DNA from: Novosphingobium rosa NBRC 15208
GTDB taxonomy: Bacteria > Pseudomonadota > Alphaproteobacteria > Sphingomonadales > Sphingomonadaceae
Direction: 5' to 3'
DNA length: 64,000 nt
Assembly (NCBI RefSeq): GCF_001598555.1
Contig: NZ_BCZE01000003.1
Span: forward strand, 1 to 64,000
Shown: positions 53,483 through 64,000 of the stretch, piece after piece
Layout of the letters: each line of letters starts with the position of its first letter
Position numbering within the stretch: position 1 is the first letter of the stretch
Notes under the pieces: generated by a model
Told to the model about the DNA's origin: nothing
The model's database searches: none
What the model saw: only the letters and a program-made list of their open reading frames with translations
Position numbers and translations under genes: made by a program

Positions 53483-54985
53483 ATGAACACCCAGCGCCGC
53501 TCATTCCTGACCTCCAGCGCCGCCCTGCTGGCCGGAGCGCTGACCGCCGGACGAGCGCTGGCGGGCCAGCCCATCCCGACCAGCCCGGCCACGCCCATCC
53601 CCGTGCCGCCCGGGCCGGGGCGCACCACCGATCTCAACTCGCGCCGCCCCGCGCCGGGCGACCGCAAGTTCACCAGCCCCGCTGTCGAGGAACGCATCAA
53701 GCAGGTCTCGGCGCAGATCGCCGACCCCGAACTCGCCTGGATGTTCGCCAATTGCTATCCCAACACGCTGGATACCACCGTCCGCATGGGCACGGTGGAC
53801 GGCAAGGCTGACGCCTTCGTCATCACGGGAGACATCCCCTGCCTGTGGCTGCGCGACAGCAGCGCTCAGGTCTGGCCCTATCTGCCGCTGGCCAAGGGCG
53901 ATCCGCAGCTTCAGACGCTGTTCAATGGCTTGATCGCCCGTCAGGCGCGCTGCCTGCTGATCGATCCCTACGCCAACGCCTTCATGCAGGATCCTGCGGC
54001 GCGCACCAGCCTGTCATGGGCGCAGGGCGACCGCACCGACATGAAGCCGGGCGTCGCCGAGCGTAAGTGGGAGCTGGATTCCCTGTGCTGGCCCCTGCGT
54101 CTGGCCGCCGGATACTGGCAGGCCACCAAAGACAAGCGCCCCTTCGACAATCTCTGGGCCGATGGCGCCCGCGCCGCGCTGCGCACCATGCGCGAGCAAC
54201 AGCGGCTGCAGGGCAACGGCCCCTACAGCTTCCAGCGCCTCAACAACGGCAACGCCACCGAAACGCTGATGTTGGGCGGCTATGGCGCGCCCAGCCGCAA
54301 GGTGGGACTGATTCATTCGATGTTCCGCCCTTCCGACGACGCCTGCACCTTCCCCTTTCTGATCCCCTCCAACCTCTTTGCCGCCAGCGCTCTGAAAGGG
54401 CTAGCCAAGGTGGCTGCCGAGGCGCGGGGCGATATGGCGCTGGCCCGCGATGCCTCGGCGCTGGCCGCGCAGCTGGACCGGGCGCTGCTGCGCTATGGGC
54501 GGATGGCCGGGCCGGGCGGATCGCAGGTCTGGGCTTATGAGGTCGATGGTTTCGGCAATGGCTTCTTTATGGATGATGCCAATGTGCCGGGCCTGTCGTC
54601 ACTGGCCTATCTGGGGGCGGCGCCCCGCAATGATCCGCTGTTCCGCCGCACCGAGGCGCTGGCATGGTCCACGCGCAATCCCTATTTCTTCAAGGGCAAA
54701 GCCGCATCCGGGATCGGCGGGCCGCATGCCGGGCTGGGCATGATCTGGCCGATGTCGCTGATCATCCGCGCCCTGAGCAGCGACAGACCCGCCGAGATTC
54801 TGAACCTGCTGCGCAGCCTGCGCGCCACCCATGCCGGCACCGGCTTCATGCATGAAGCCTTCAGTCAGGATGACCCCAAACAATACACGCGCTCATGGTT
54901 TGCGTGGGCCAACAGCCTGTTTGGCGACCTGATTCTGGATGTGGCGCGGCGCTATCCCACGCTGTTGGCGCAGAAACTGGGATAG
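53483..54985 (+). CDS. Glycoside hydrolase family 125 exo-alpha-mannosidase, Tat-exported
   Basis: 500 residues. The N-terminus [19 protein letters not shown] has a twin-Arg motif and a cleavage region ending RALAGQP, so export by Tat is likely. The body matches GH125, metal-independent exo-acting alpha-1,6-mannosidases: [19 protein letters not shown] near the N-terminus, the acid-bearing [20 protein letters not shown], recognised by [11 protein letters not shown], and [20 protein letters not shown]. It would trim mannose from glycans outside the cytoplasm. No other carbohydrate gene adjoins it, but the large TonB-dependent receptors in this region could import products. Confidence 0.9.
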   Translation: MNTQRRSFLTSSAALLAGALTAGRALAGQPIPTSPATPIPVPPGPGRTTDLNSRRPAPGDRKFTSPAVEERIKQVSAQIADPELAWMFANCYPNTLDTTVRMGTVDGKADAFVITGDIPCLWLRDSSAQVWPYLPLAKGDPQLQTLFNGLIARQARCLLIDPYANAFMQDPAARTSLSWAQGDRTDMKPGVAERKWELDSLCWPLRLAAGYWQATKDKRPFDNLWADGARAALRTMREQQRLQGNGPYSFQRLNNGNATETLMLGGYGAPSRKVGLIHSMFRPSDDACTFPFLIPSNLFAASALKGLAKVAAEARGDMALARDASALAAQLDRALLRYGRMAGPGGSQVWAYEVDGFGNGFFMDDANVPGLSSLAYLGAAPRNDPLFRRTEALAWSTRNPYFFKGKAASGIGGPHAGLGMIWPMSLIIRALSSDRPAEILNLLRSLRATHAGTGFMHEAFSQDDPKQYTRSWFAWANSLFGDLILDVARRYPTLLAQKLG

Positions 54986-55016
54986 AATGTCTTGCCGGGC
55001 AATCAGAAAAGCGATC

Positions 55017-55039
55017 TTGCTAATGAGATTGACTCGCAA
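55017..55039 (+). promoter_or_regulatory. Fur-box-like palindrome before the unknown gene and fpr
   Basis: A 23-base imperfect palindrome begins TTGCTAATGAG and ends ACTCGCAA. The outer arms CTTGC (55016-55020) and GCAAG (55036-55040) are perfect. The TAATGAGA-T core matches the general Fur-site pattern known in proteobacteria. It lies 78 bases before ATG 55117, so iron control of the small unknown gene and the reductase is plausible. Confidence 0.5.
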
Positions 55040-55116
55040 GAAATTCCCTTCTAGGCCAGCGGGAGGGCCGCAAGCACGGTCCTTCCCACCCCCCTAGCAC
55101 TGGCGCCGGAGGCTCT

Positions 55117-55539
55117 ATGTACCAATTCCTCGATCGCAAACTCGATGAACTGGACGCCGCATCCCTCTTTCTGCTAAGGGAAATTCGCGAATGGGTCAGT
55201 TCGGTGCAAGCCGGGCGCTGCCCCTGCCGGACAACCGCACGCAATTTCGCCACAGTCGGGCTGGAAAGCATCGCCGAGGATTTCGGCATGGCGCTCTTCA
55301 CGCTCAACAGCGATGGGTTGCAACAGCTGCAACTTGCAAAACCGGGCTGTCTGGCCGTAAGGGACGATGAAGCGCGGCTGCTCGCTCTGTTTCAGAGCGC
55401 GGCGGACGGCGATGGTTACCGGCTGCAACAGCTCGCGGCAACCCTGGTCGAGGAACCGGCCATGGCGCGGCTGATGCAATCAGTCTCCGTTACCGCCGCG
55501 CATATCGCCGCTACCCATGTTTCTACCCGATTCGACTGA
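55117..55539 (+). CDS. Small soluble protein of unknown function ahead of fpr
   Basis: 140 residues, no signal peptide or membrane helix, mainly helical. A CPC motif (GRCPCRTTARNF) near residue 35 and another Cys (KPGCLAV) near 77 are the only striking features. It ends 16 bases before the reductase start, so the two are probably co-transcribed under the palindrome at 55017. A role in iron or redox response is inferred only from this position. A GGAGGC site precedes ATG 55117. Confidence 0.7.
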   Translation: MYQFLDRKLDELDAASLFLLREIREWVSSVQAGRCPCRTTARNFATVGLESIAEDFGMALFTLNSDGLQQLQLAKPGCLAVRDDEARLLALFQSAADGDGYRLQQLAATLVEEPAMARLMQSVSVTAAHIAATHVSTRFD

Positions 55540-55555
55540 ACGGAATTGTCCTCCC

Positions 55556-56371
55556 ATGAATGTCCAGGTCCAGCAGCCGCGCCTTCTTGAAGATCTGCCC
55601 AATTTCCACACCGCCACCGTGCGCTGGGTTCGCCACTGGAACGAGCACCTCTTCAGCTTCGGCATCGAGCGCCCCGCCTCGCTGCGCTTCCGCTCGGGCG
55701 AGTTTGTGATGGTCGGGCTCGACAACGGTCCCCGCCCGCTGATGCGCGCCTATTCGATCGCCAGCCCGGCCTATGCCGAGGAGCTGGAGTTCCTCTCGAT
55801 CAAGGTGCAGGACGGCCCGCTGACCTCGCGCCTGCAGAACATCCGCGAGGGCGATCAGGTCTATCTCTCGCGCAAGCCCACCGGCACGCTGGTGTGCGAC
55901 GCGCTGCTGCCCGGCAAGCGGCTGTTCCTCTTCTCCACCGGCACGGGGCTGGCGCCCTTCCTTAGCCTGGTGCGCGACCCCGAGGTCTATGACCGCTTCT
56001 CGCAGATCGTGCTGGTGCACTCGGTGCGCCGCGTCAGCGATCTGGCCTATCATGACGAGCTGACCGCCCAGCTGGCCGATGATCCGCTGGTGGCCGATCA
56101 GGCGCTGCTGCAGTTCCATTACGTGCCGACCGTGACGCGCGAGCCCTTCCGCAACACCGGCCGCATCAACACGATGATCGATGACGGCAGCCTGTTCGCC
56201 GCGCCGCTGACCGGCCCGGCCAAGCTCGACCCCGAGAATGACCGCGTGATGCTCTGCGGCAGCACCGACATGATCCGCGATTTCGCCCGCATGCTCGACG
56301 AGCAGGGCTTCGAGGAAGGCTCGAACGCCAAGATGGGCAGCTATGTGATCGAGCGCGCCTTCGTGGATTGA
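55556..56371 (+). CDS. fpr: Ferredoxin-NADP reductase
   Basis: 271 residues from ATG 55556; the frame opens at 55517. FAD binding is marked by MRAYSIASPAY (RxYS) and the phosphate-binding GPLTSRLQ. The NADP site has STGTGLAPFLSLVRD, then VLVHSVRR, and LCGSTDMI. The C-terminus ends in IERAFVD, as in bacterial Fpr of the subclass-I type. It moves electrons between NADPH and ferredoxin or flavodoxin and is often induced by oxidative or iron stress. A strong terminator follows at 56410. Confidence 0.92.
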   Translation: MNVQVQQPRLLEDLPNFHTATVRWVRHWNEHLFSFGIERPASLRFRSGEFVMVGLDNGPRPLMRAYSIASPAYAEELEFLSIKVQDGPLTSRLQNIREGDQVYLSRKPTGTLVCDALLPGKRLFLFSTGTGLAPFLSLVRDPEVYDRFSQIVLVHSVRRVSDLAYHDELTAQLADDPLVADQALLQFHYVPTVTREPFRNTGRINTMIDDGSLFAAPLTGPAKLDPENDRVMLCGSTDMIRDFARMLDEQGFEEGSNAKMGSYVIERAFVD

Positions 56372-56409
56372 TGCTCTGGGCCCCGCGGCCCGGTTCGACC
56401 GACAGAACG

Positions 56410-56442
56410 ACGGAGGGGTGGCCATGCCATCCCTCCGTTTTT
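56410..56442 (+). terminator. Rho-independent terminator of fpr
   Basis: ACGGAGGGGTGGC pairs with GCCATCCCTCCGT around a CAT loop, one G-T wobble in a 13-bp stem, and is followed by TTTTTCG. It lies 38 bases after the fpr stop. Confidence 0.92.
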
Positions 56443-56515
56443 CGTTTATGCAGGGCTGAAGCCTGCGCGAACACCCTGCCCTTTAACGCCCCTTTTGCCC
56501 CGCCAAGAAAACCGA

Positions 56516-56544
56516 TTGACAAGGAAGCGGACTAGGCATTTCAT
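56516..56544 (+). promoter_or_regulatory. Probable promoter of the 55-codon gene
   Basis: A consensus -35 TTGACA (56516-56521) is followed after 17 bases by TTTCAT (56539-56544). It lies 75 bases before the small gene ATG and after the fpr terminator, so it would start an independent short transcript. Confidence 0.6.
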
Positions 56545-56619
56545 ACGTATCCATTCGGGAGCGCTTGCCTGAGCCGTCGCAAAAGACGGCCTGCGCAAGC
56601 TGGGGAAAGGAAGGCTGTC

Positions 56620-56787
56620 ATGGTCTTGCAAGCACTTGTTTCGGAAAACATTGTTGGGCTCTGCCGCGTGCTGGCCGCAACGCTGGTGTGCTGGTCTTGG
56701 GGGACCGGCTTCAGGCTTCTGGTCGACTCGGAACGCAAGCCGGTGCTGCATCCGGCTCTGCTGGTCACCGGCTACGGCCGCTACTGA
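56620..56787 (+). CDS. Small gene (55 codons), unknown, with its own promoter and terminator
   Basis: ATG 56620 to TGA 56785-56787 encodes 55 residues (begins MVLQALVSENIVGLCRVLAA). A strong GGAAAGGAAGG ribosome site sits just ahead. The first 30 residues are hydrophobic enough for one membrane helix or a signal-like segment (VGLCRVLAATLVCWSWGTG), with two Trp and two Cys. The tail is short and polar (VDSERKPVLHPALLVTGYGRY). It is framed by a promoter at 56516 and a terminator at 56814, so the whole unit is only about 300 bases. I recognise no family. A small membrane protein is the simplest reading; a dual-function sRNA is possible. Confidence 0.6.
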   Translation: MVLQALVSENIVGLCRVLAATLVCWSWGTGFRLLVDSERKPVLHPALLVTGYGRY

Positions 56788-56813
56788 CCCTTCGGCAGGC
56801 GACACAAACAGTC

Positions 56814-56855
56814 AAAAGGCGCAGAACTGCGGGGGCGGTTCCGCGCCTTTTGCGC
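56814..56855 (+). terminator. Rho-independent terminator after the 55-codon gene
   Basis: AAAAGGCGC (56814-56822) pairs with GCGCCTTTT (56843-56851). An inner GAAC/GTTC pair extends the stem past one mismatch. TTTTGCGCTTT ends the structure. It lies 26 bases after the TGA. Confidence 0.85.
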
Positions 56856-56910
56856 TTTGGAACCGGTTGCTCCTGAGGCGCAGCCACCCTCATTCACACG
56901 CCAGAGCGCC

Positions 56911-56954
56911 CAATAACAAAACCCCGTCCCGGAGGTTCAATCCGGAACGGGGTT
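56911..56954 (-). terminator. Rho-independent terminator of the exported TPR-like gene
   Basis: On the minus strand AACCCCGT-CCGGA and its complement form a 14-bp stem with one mismatch and a 7-base loop, followed by TTTGTTATTG. It lies 83 bases past the gene stop at 57037. Confidence 0.88.
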
Positions 56955-57036
56955 CGTTGTATCGGCAGGGATCAGAGAGCCCCGGTCATGCCATCAACGG
57001 CAAAGGACCGGGAAAACCCCCTCCCCTTAACCCGTC

Positions 57037-58332
57037 TTACTTGCCGCCTGCCTTGTTGGCGACCTGCACCAGCCACAGCTGAGCCACGCCCGAACGCGGG
57101 CCTTCCACAGCAGTGAAGGCAGCCTTGGCGCCGGCATAGTCAGCCGCGTCATAGAGCGCGATGCCCAGACGGGTGTTGAGCAGCGCCTTGTCGGCATCGG
57201 GCTTGGTCAGCGCCAGCTTGTACATTTCGGCAGCCTTGGCGGGCTGCGAGAAGCCGAGATAGGCGTCGCCCGTGCCTGCGATCAGCACGGTCTTGGCGTT
57301 GGCGCCGCGCGCGCTCTTCTCCAGCTCGGGCAAGGCCGCCCTGTCGGCATTCATACGGCCCGAGGCGATGCGCACCGCATCGGCCACGAAAGGCGTCGCC
57401 GCCTTCAGCTTGCCCGCGGCGATGCCCTTGTCGGCAGCAGCCTTGACCTCGGCGGGGTTGCGGATGGGATCGGCGGCCTCGATGTAGTCGAGGTAGTCAC
57501 GCTCGGTCTGCAGGGCGTCCAGACGCGACTGCAGGCGCAGCACGTCCAGCGTCTCGGGCAGGCCGTACTTGTGGGTGTCGCGCACCACGGCGGCGGCCAG
57601 CGCCCAATTGGCGGGCGTGCCATAGTCCTGAGCCAGACCGGTTGCGAAGAAGGTGCCATATTCGGGGTTGGTGGTGTCTTCCGCACCGCCCAGACCGCGG
57701 CGATACCAGGCCTCGTCCACCTTCACGCCGCTGGCGCGGGCATGCTCGATGACGGTCTTGAGCGCAGCCAGACCCTGCGGGATGTTCTTTTCCTGGAAAT
57801 AGGTGTCGGCGGCCAGGATCTCCAGCTGCACGTCCTTGTAACCAGCGGCCTGAGCCGCCGCGACGCGGGCGCGCACATCGGCGAAGTCCTTGGCGTCATA
57901 GGCGAACTGCGCGGCATAGACGTTCAGCTTGCCGACCATGTCGGCGGGCGCCTTGCCGCTGTCCAGCTCAAGGATGATGCCCTTGCGCTGCAGAGCGGTG
58001 TCCTTGGCGGCCAGACCGATCGCCACGAGCAGGCCACCGGCGCCGAACTTGTCGTCAGGCGACTTGGCGGCGGCGATCAGCGGATCGACCTGCTTGACCA
58101 GATCGGGCACGGCAGCGGGATTGTCCTTGGCCTTGGCCACAGCGGTCTGCAGCGGGCTGGCCACCTGCAGGAAGCCCGGCGAATACTGGGGCTGACCGCC
58201 ACTGGCCTTCTCCTTCGCCGCGAAAGCGGGCGAGGAAACGCCGAGCGAGGACACCACGCCCAGCGACAGGGCAGCGGCCATGGCGACACGCGCGAGGAGC
58301 GGTCCACGCTGGCGCGAGCTGGTCCGGTTCAT
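57037..58332 (-). CDS. Exported TPR-like protein of unknown function
   Basis: 431 residues from ATG 58332, with AGGAG 8 bases ahead; the open frame back to 58596 is not supported. A signal peptide with a basic start ends near SSPAFAAKEK. The mature part is helical, with repeated Ala-rich pairs of helices that resemble tetratricopeptide repeats (for example KAAEMYKLALTKPDADKALLNTRLGIALYDAADYAG, recognised by LLNTRLGIALYDAADY). No enzyme motif is seen. TPR proteins of this kind are usually periplasmic scaffolds. It is divergent from gyrA and ends at a good terminator. Confidence 0.75.
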   Translation of the reverse strand: MNRTSSRQRGPLLARVAMAAALSLGVVSSLGVSSPAFAAKEKASGGQPQYSPGFLQVASPLQTAVAKAKDNPAAVPDLVKQVDPLIAAAKSPDDKFGAGGLLVAIGLAAKDTALQRKGIILELDSGKAPADMVGKLNVYAAQFAYDAKDFADVRARVAAAQAAGYKDVQLEILAADTYFQEKNIPQGLAALKTVIEHARASGVKVDEAWYRRGLGGAEDTTNPEYGTFFATGLAQDYGTPANWALAAAVVRDTHKYGLPETLDVLRLQSRLDALQTERDYLDYIEAADPIRNPAEVKAAADKGIAAGKLKAATPFVADAVRIASGRMNADRAALPELEKSARGANAKTVLIAGTGDAYLGFSQPAKAAEMYKLALTKPDADKALLNTRLGIALYDAADYAGAKAAFTAVEGPRSGVAQLWLVQVANKAGGK

Positions 58333-58695
58333 GCATTCAACTCCTGTTATGCCCCCGGCCTGCGCACCCTGCGCAGCCAGGCAGAATTGGTAACGGCTTA
58401 ATCCTGTGCAAAATCGACAAAGACCTTGCCTGTTCCGTTTTAGTGCAAGGGATTCGCCAGATTGGCAACCGGGGAATATGTCGACCATGGCGACTGAACC
58501 CCATTTGAACCCGCCCCGTCGCACCGCTCCATCGCCCCGCCGCATAAGCAGAGCATATGGGCCTATGCGCTTCATGGGCTTGTGGAAAAACCGCAACCAA
58601 CAGGGCCCGTGGCACCAGCAGCGCTGGCCATGGCGCGCATCCTGCCCTAGAGCGGACCATCGACCTTTCTGCTAACAAAGCGAAACACCCAGCGC
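58333..58695. other. 363-base intergenic region between the TPR-like gene and gyrA
   Basis: This stretch must hold the divergent promoters. A short dyad, CTGCGCA/TGCGCAG, lies near 58353-58369, just before the TPR-like gene. Near 58650 a CTAGAGC border like those of the REP palindromes appears without its partner arm. The small reading frames here (for example 58406-58675) run over the leader of gyrA and have no ribosome site or familiar sequence. I see no RNA gene. Confidence 0.4.
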
Positions 58696-61415
<2,720 letters not shown>

Positions 61416-61419
<4 letters not shown>

Positions 61420-61769
61420 GCGATCTGCCTTCTGTCGCCTGGAAGATCCTGACCGGCCCCCAATGGGCGGAGCTGTCTGAAAAGGGCAGCTTCGCCGGGG
61501 CGCCGGTCGATCTGGCCGATGGGTATATCCATCTTTCGGCGCAGGATCAGCTGGCGGGCACGCTGGCCAAATGGTTTGCCGGGCAGGATGATCTTTACCT
61601 CGCCGCCGTCGATCTGACGGCGCTGGGTGATGCGGTGAAGTGGGAAGAGGCGCGCGGCGGCGCCCTTTTCCCGCATATCTATGCCGATCTCCCCCTCTCC
61701 GCCGTGGTGGCGCATGGCCCCCTGCAATGGGACGCTTCGGGCGCGCCGATCCTGCCAGCCTTGCCCTGA
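61416..61769 (+). CDS. DUF952 family protein
   Basis: 117 residues from GTG 61416, overlapping the gyrA stop by four bases. The family marks are [13 protein letters not shown] near the N-terminus, [12 protein letters not shown] with the conserved His, and [16 protein letters not shown] with a second His. The two His and an Asp lie in a small ADP-ribosylation-like or glutathione-like pocket according to published family descriptions, but the activity is not established. It is followed by trmFO after 26 bases, so gyrA, this gene and trmFO probably share a transcript. Confidence 0.8.
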
Positions 61770-61795
61770 GCCCCGGCTTGGGGCAAAGGCGCCCC

Positions 61796-63154
61796 ATGAC
61801 CTCTGACACTTCTTACGACGTTCACATCATCGGCGGCGGCCTCGCGGGCAGCGAGGCGGCATGGCAGCTGGCCCGGCGCGGCTTTCGCGTGCGCCTTTCC
61901 GAAATGCGCGGGACCGGAGAGCGCAGCCCCGCCCATCAGACCGACAATCTGGCCGAGCTGGTCTGTTCCAACTCGCTGCGCTCCGACGATGATACGTCCA
62001 ACGCCGTGGGCCTGCTGCATCACGAGATGCGCGCCTGCGGCTCGCTCATCATGGCCGCCGCCGACAAGGCCCGCGTGCCCGCCGGCAGCGCCCTTGCCGT
62101 GGACCGCGAGGTGTTCTCCCACGCCATCGAGGAGGCGCTCACCAGCCAGCCCACGCTGACTCTGGTGCGCGAACGCATCGACGCCCTGCCCCAAGCAGGC
62201 CTGACCATCGTCGCCACCGGCCCCCTCACCGCCGCATCGCTGGCCACCAGCATCGGCGGCGCGACAGGCGCGGACAGCCTCGCCTTTTTCGATGCCATCG
62301 CCCCCATCGTCTACCACGAGTCCATCGATATGGACGTGGCATGGATGGCGGCGCGCTGGGACAAGGGCGGCAAGGATTACGTGAACTGCCCGATGGACAA
62401 GGACCAGTACCTCGCCTTCCGCGAGGAGCTGCTGGCCGGGGACAAGACCGTCTTCAAGGAATGGGAGGCCAATACCCCCTATTTCGACGGCTGCATGCCC
62501 ATCGAGGTGATGGCCGAACGCGGCGAGGACACGCTGCGCTTCGGCCCGATGAAGCCCGTGGGGCTGGACAATCCCCGCACCGGCCGCTGGCCCTATGCCG
62601 TGGTCCAGCTGCGACAGGACAATGTGCTGGGCACGCTGTGGAACATCGTCGGCTTCCAGACCAAGCTGAAATATGCCGAGCAGCAGCGCATTTTCCGCAT
62701 GATCCCCGGCCTTGAAAATGCCGAATTCGCGCGCTTCGGCGGCCTGCACCGCAACACCTTCCTCAACTCGCCTACGCTGCTGGACCGCCAGATGCGCCTG
62801 AAATCGGCGCCGCACATCCGCTTCGCCGGTCAGATCACCGGCTGCGAGGGCTATGTGGAAAGCGCCAGCGTCGGCATGCTGGTGGGCATCATGACCGCCT
62901 GCGAACTGGCTGGCCGCGATTTCGTCAGCCCCCCGCCGACGACCGCTCTGGGCGCGCTGCTGGCCCATATCACCGGCGACGCCGAGGCCGAGACCTATCA
63001 GCCGATGAACATCAACTTCGGCCTGTTCCCGCCCGTCGATCCCAAAACGCCCGAGGGCCGCAAGCGCAAGAAACCCGAGCGCAAGGTGGCCTATACGGAG
63101 CGGGCTAAAGTCGATCTGGCGTCGTGGTTACCGGGTTCAGGGGCAGAAGGGTAA
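61796..63154 (+). CDS. trmFO: Methylenetetrahydrofolate-tRNA-(uracil-54-C5)-methyltransferase (FADH2-oxidizing)
   Basis: 452 residues from ATG 61796; the frame is open further back without support. The FAD dinucleotide fold starts at once ([18 protein letters not shown]). The family signature is present: [20 protein letters not shown], recognised by [12 protein letters not shown], where the Cys is conserved, and [18 protein letters not shown] with the second conserved Cys in GCEGY. It makes 5-methyluridine at position 54 of tRNA using methylenetetrahydrofolate. A basic tail ([10 protein letters not shown]) ends the protein. The repeat element at 63155-63409 follows. Confidence 0.95.
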   Translation: MTSDTSYDVHIIGGGLAGSEAAWQLARRGFRVRLSEMRGTGERSPAHQTDNLAELVCSNSLRSDDDTSNAVGLLHHEMRACGSLIMAAADKARVPAGSALAVDREVFSHAIEEALTSQPTLTLVRERIDALPQAGLTIVATGPLTAASLATSIGGATGADSLAFFDAIAPIVYHESIDMDVAWMAARWDKGGKDYVNCPMDKDQYLAFREELLAGDKTVFKEWEANTPYFDGCMPIEVMAERGEDTLRFGPMKPVGLDNPRTGRWPYAVVQLRQDNVLGTLWNIVGFQTKLKYAEQQRIFRMIPGLENAEFARFGGLHRNTFLNSPTLLDRQMRLKSAPHIRFAGQITGCEGYVESASVGMLVGIMTACELAGRDFVSPPPTTALGALLAHITGDAEAETYQPMNINFGLFPPVDPKTPEGRKRKKPERKVAYTERAKVDLASWLPGSGAEG

Positions 63155-63159
63155 AAAGG

Positions 63160-63405
63160 AAATGCGAGGGCCATCGCCCTCGCGCTCCCTTTAATGTCTA
63201 CGTTTTTGCGCAACCTATCCGTCAGGCATGGATTCATAGCGCCGCAGGCTTTGAAATCGCCAGCGCAACGCTTGAATGATAGGATTAAACTGCCTGCGGC
63301 GCTTCGCGTGGCACCGGTGGAGAGCCGGGGCACCCCGCTTCGGCGCCCCTGTCCTTTCGTCGGGAGACGTCATGGGAGTTTGAGGGCATAACGCCCTCAA
63401 GTTTC
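63160..63405. repeat. Intergenic hairpin element, copy C/D, with nested inverted repeats
   Basis: Left hairpin GCGAGGGC (63164-63171) / GCCCTCGC (63176-63183). Right hairpin TTGAGGGC (63380-63387) / GCCCTCAA (63393-63400). The two are in opposite orientation with GGGAG on the inner side. Between them AGCGCCGCAGGC (63238-63249) and GCCTGCGGCGCT (63292-63303) form a 12-bp inverted repeat. The left hairpin with its T-rich side could also stop the leftward EF-hand transcript. Copies A and B share the same modules. No gene is seen here. Confidence 0.8.
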
Positions 63406-63409
63406 TCTC

Positions 63410-63940
63410 TTAATCTTCTTCCCCTTCTGAAGGCGCACTGCTGCAAGAACACTGCATCGCCTTGGCCGCAGCCCGCTGCGCCTTCGCCGCCTCCTGCGCC
63501 GCGTAAAAAGCGTTCAGCTCATCGCGCGATATGATCCCGTCGCTATCGCGATCCACCGCCTTGAACCGCTCCGAGGTTTTCACCGCCCATTCCTCGAAGG
63601 TCAGCAGATTATCGTGATTGGTGTCCAGCTTCTGGAAGGCCTTCACGCGGGTGGAGAGCATCTCGACGCGGGTGATCTTGCCATCGCGGTTGCGGTCGAA
63701 GCGGTTGAAGCGCCGCTCTTCAGGTGATTGCTTGGGGCGCTTCTTGGTCTTGAGATCGGGCAGGCCTGGCCCGCGACCATGCGAATCGGCGCTGGGCAAT
63801 TCAAGGGGCGCCTCGGCATGGCTTCCTGAAAGATCGGGCGGCGGAGCGCCGCGTTCGACCTCCGCGCGGCCCTGCCACCAGAAAAAGCCAGCGCCCGCCA
63901 GCAACAGCGCAGACACCGCCCCCAAAGCGATCCGGTTCAT
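63410..63940 (-). CDS. EF-hand protein with N-terminal membrane anchor
   Basis: 176 residues. A helix or signal anchor (residues 5-23, LGAVSALLLAGAGFFWW) leads to a Pro-rich linker, then three EF-hand-like loops: DRNRDGKITRVE, DTNHDNLLTFEE and DRDSDGIISRDE. The first and third have all acidic ligands in place; the second has Asn-Leu in the middle. The tail is Ala/Gln-rich and ends MQCSCSSAPSEGEED. Calcium binding in the periplasm is likely. Such proteins are frequent in alphaproteobacteria with no fixed role. It converges on the repeat element and trmFO. Confidence 0.83.
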   Translation of the reverse strand: MNRIALGAVSALLLAGAGFFWWQGRAEVERGAPPPDLSGSHAEAPLELPSADSHGRGPGLPDLKTKKRPKQSPEERRFNRFDRNRDGKITRVEMLSTRVKAFQKLDTNHDNLLTFEEWAVKTSERFKAVDRDSDGIISRDELNAFYAAQEAAKAQRAAAKAMQCSCSSAPSEGEED

Positions 63941-64000
63941 CCTAGCCCCTCTTCAACCAGAGAAGCCAGCCTAACCTAGATGCCGAAAATGCCAAGCCGC

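Overview
The window comes from a high-GC alphaproteobacterium, most likely a sphingomonad such as Novosphingobium. I base this on the strong G/C bias at third codon positions, the sphingomonad-style gyrA, trmFO, dgt and TonB-dependent receptors, and the TAGAGC-type intergenic palindromes. No rRNA, tRNA, transposase, phage gene or CRISPR array was seen. The region reads as ordinary chromosome with several accessory modules. All functional calls rest on motifs read by eye; no database search was run.

1-11.3 kb (+): a probable single operon for a repeat-rich surface protein cut by the window edge, two ABC half-transporters, an HlyD-type adaptor, a receiver-ATPase fusion and a large hybrid histidine kinase. 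It looks like a type I secretion system for an adhesin with its own signalling arm. Both ABC ATPase domains have degenerate catalytic motifs.

11.3-22.3 kb: fatty acid use. A minus-strand operon (thiolase, HADH-first multifunctional protein, acyl-CoA dehydrogenase, thioesterase, nitronate-monooxygenase-like oxidoreductase) is followed on the plus strand by a DUF2147 protein, a FadL-type porin, a FadD-type ligase and a MerR-family regulator. Very similar palindromes lie before the thiolase and before the MerR gene and may be shared operators.

22.3-31.4 kb: DNA-3-methyladenine glycosylase; a glutaredoxin-MauE membrane protein facing a second MerR-family gene across a mer-like operator; a GAF-PAS-GGDEF diguanylate cyclase; a dGTPase-like hydrolase; a LamG-like Tat protein; a DedA protein; and a two-component system whose kinase start lies inside a REP-like palindrome.

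31.7-43.7 kb: class A acid phosphatase plus TonB-dependent receptor; a second two-component system divergent from a TolC-adaptor-RND efflux operon that ends with a multi-pass membrane protein carrying a fourfold internal motif; and a small ABM-fold monooxygenase.

43.8-56.4 kb: a large unknown periplasmic-type protein coupled to a DUF3142 lipoprotein; a second TonB-dependent receptor; an RsbQ-like hydrolase; a Cys/Met-metabolism PLP enzyme; TonB; a Tat-exported GH125 mannosidase; and a small unknown protein behind a Fur-box-like palindrome, followed by ferredoxin-NADP reductase.

56.4-64 kb: an unlisted 55-codon gene with its own promoter and terminator, an exported TPR-like protein, gyrA-DUF952-trmFO, and an EF-hand protein. 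A family of intergenic elements built around GCGAGGG...CCCTCGC hairpins occurs at three places (31.4, 53.3 and 63.2-63.4 kb).
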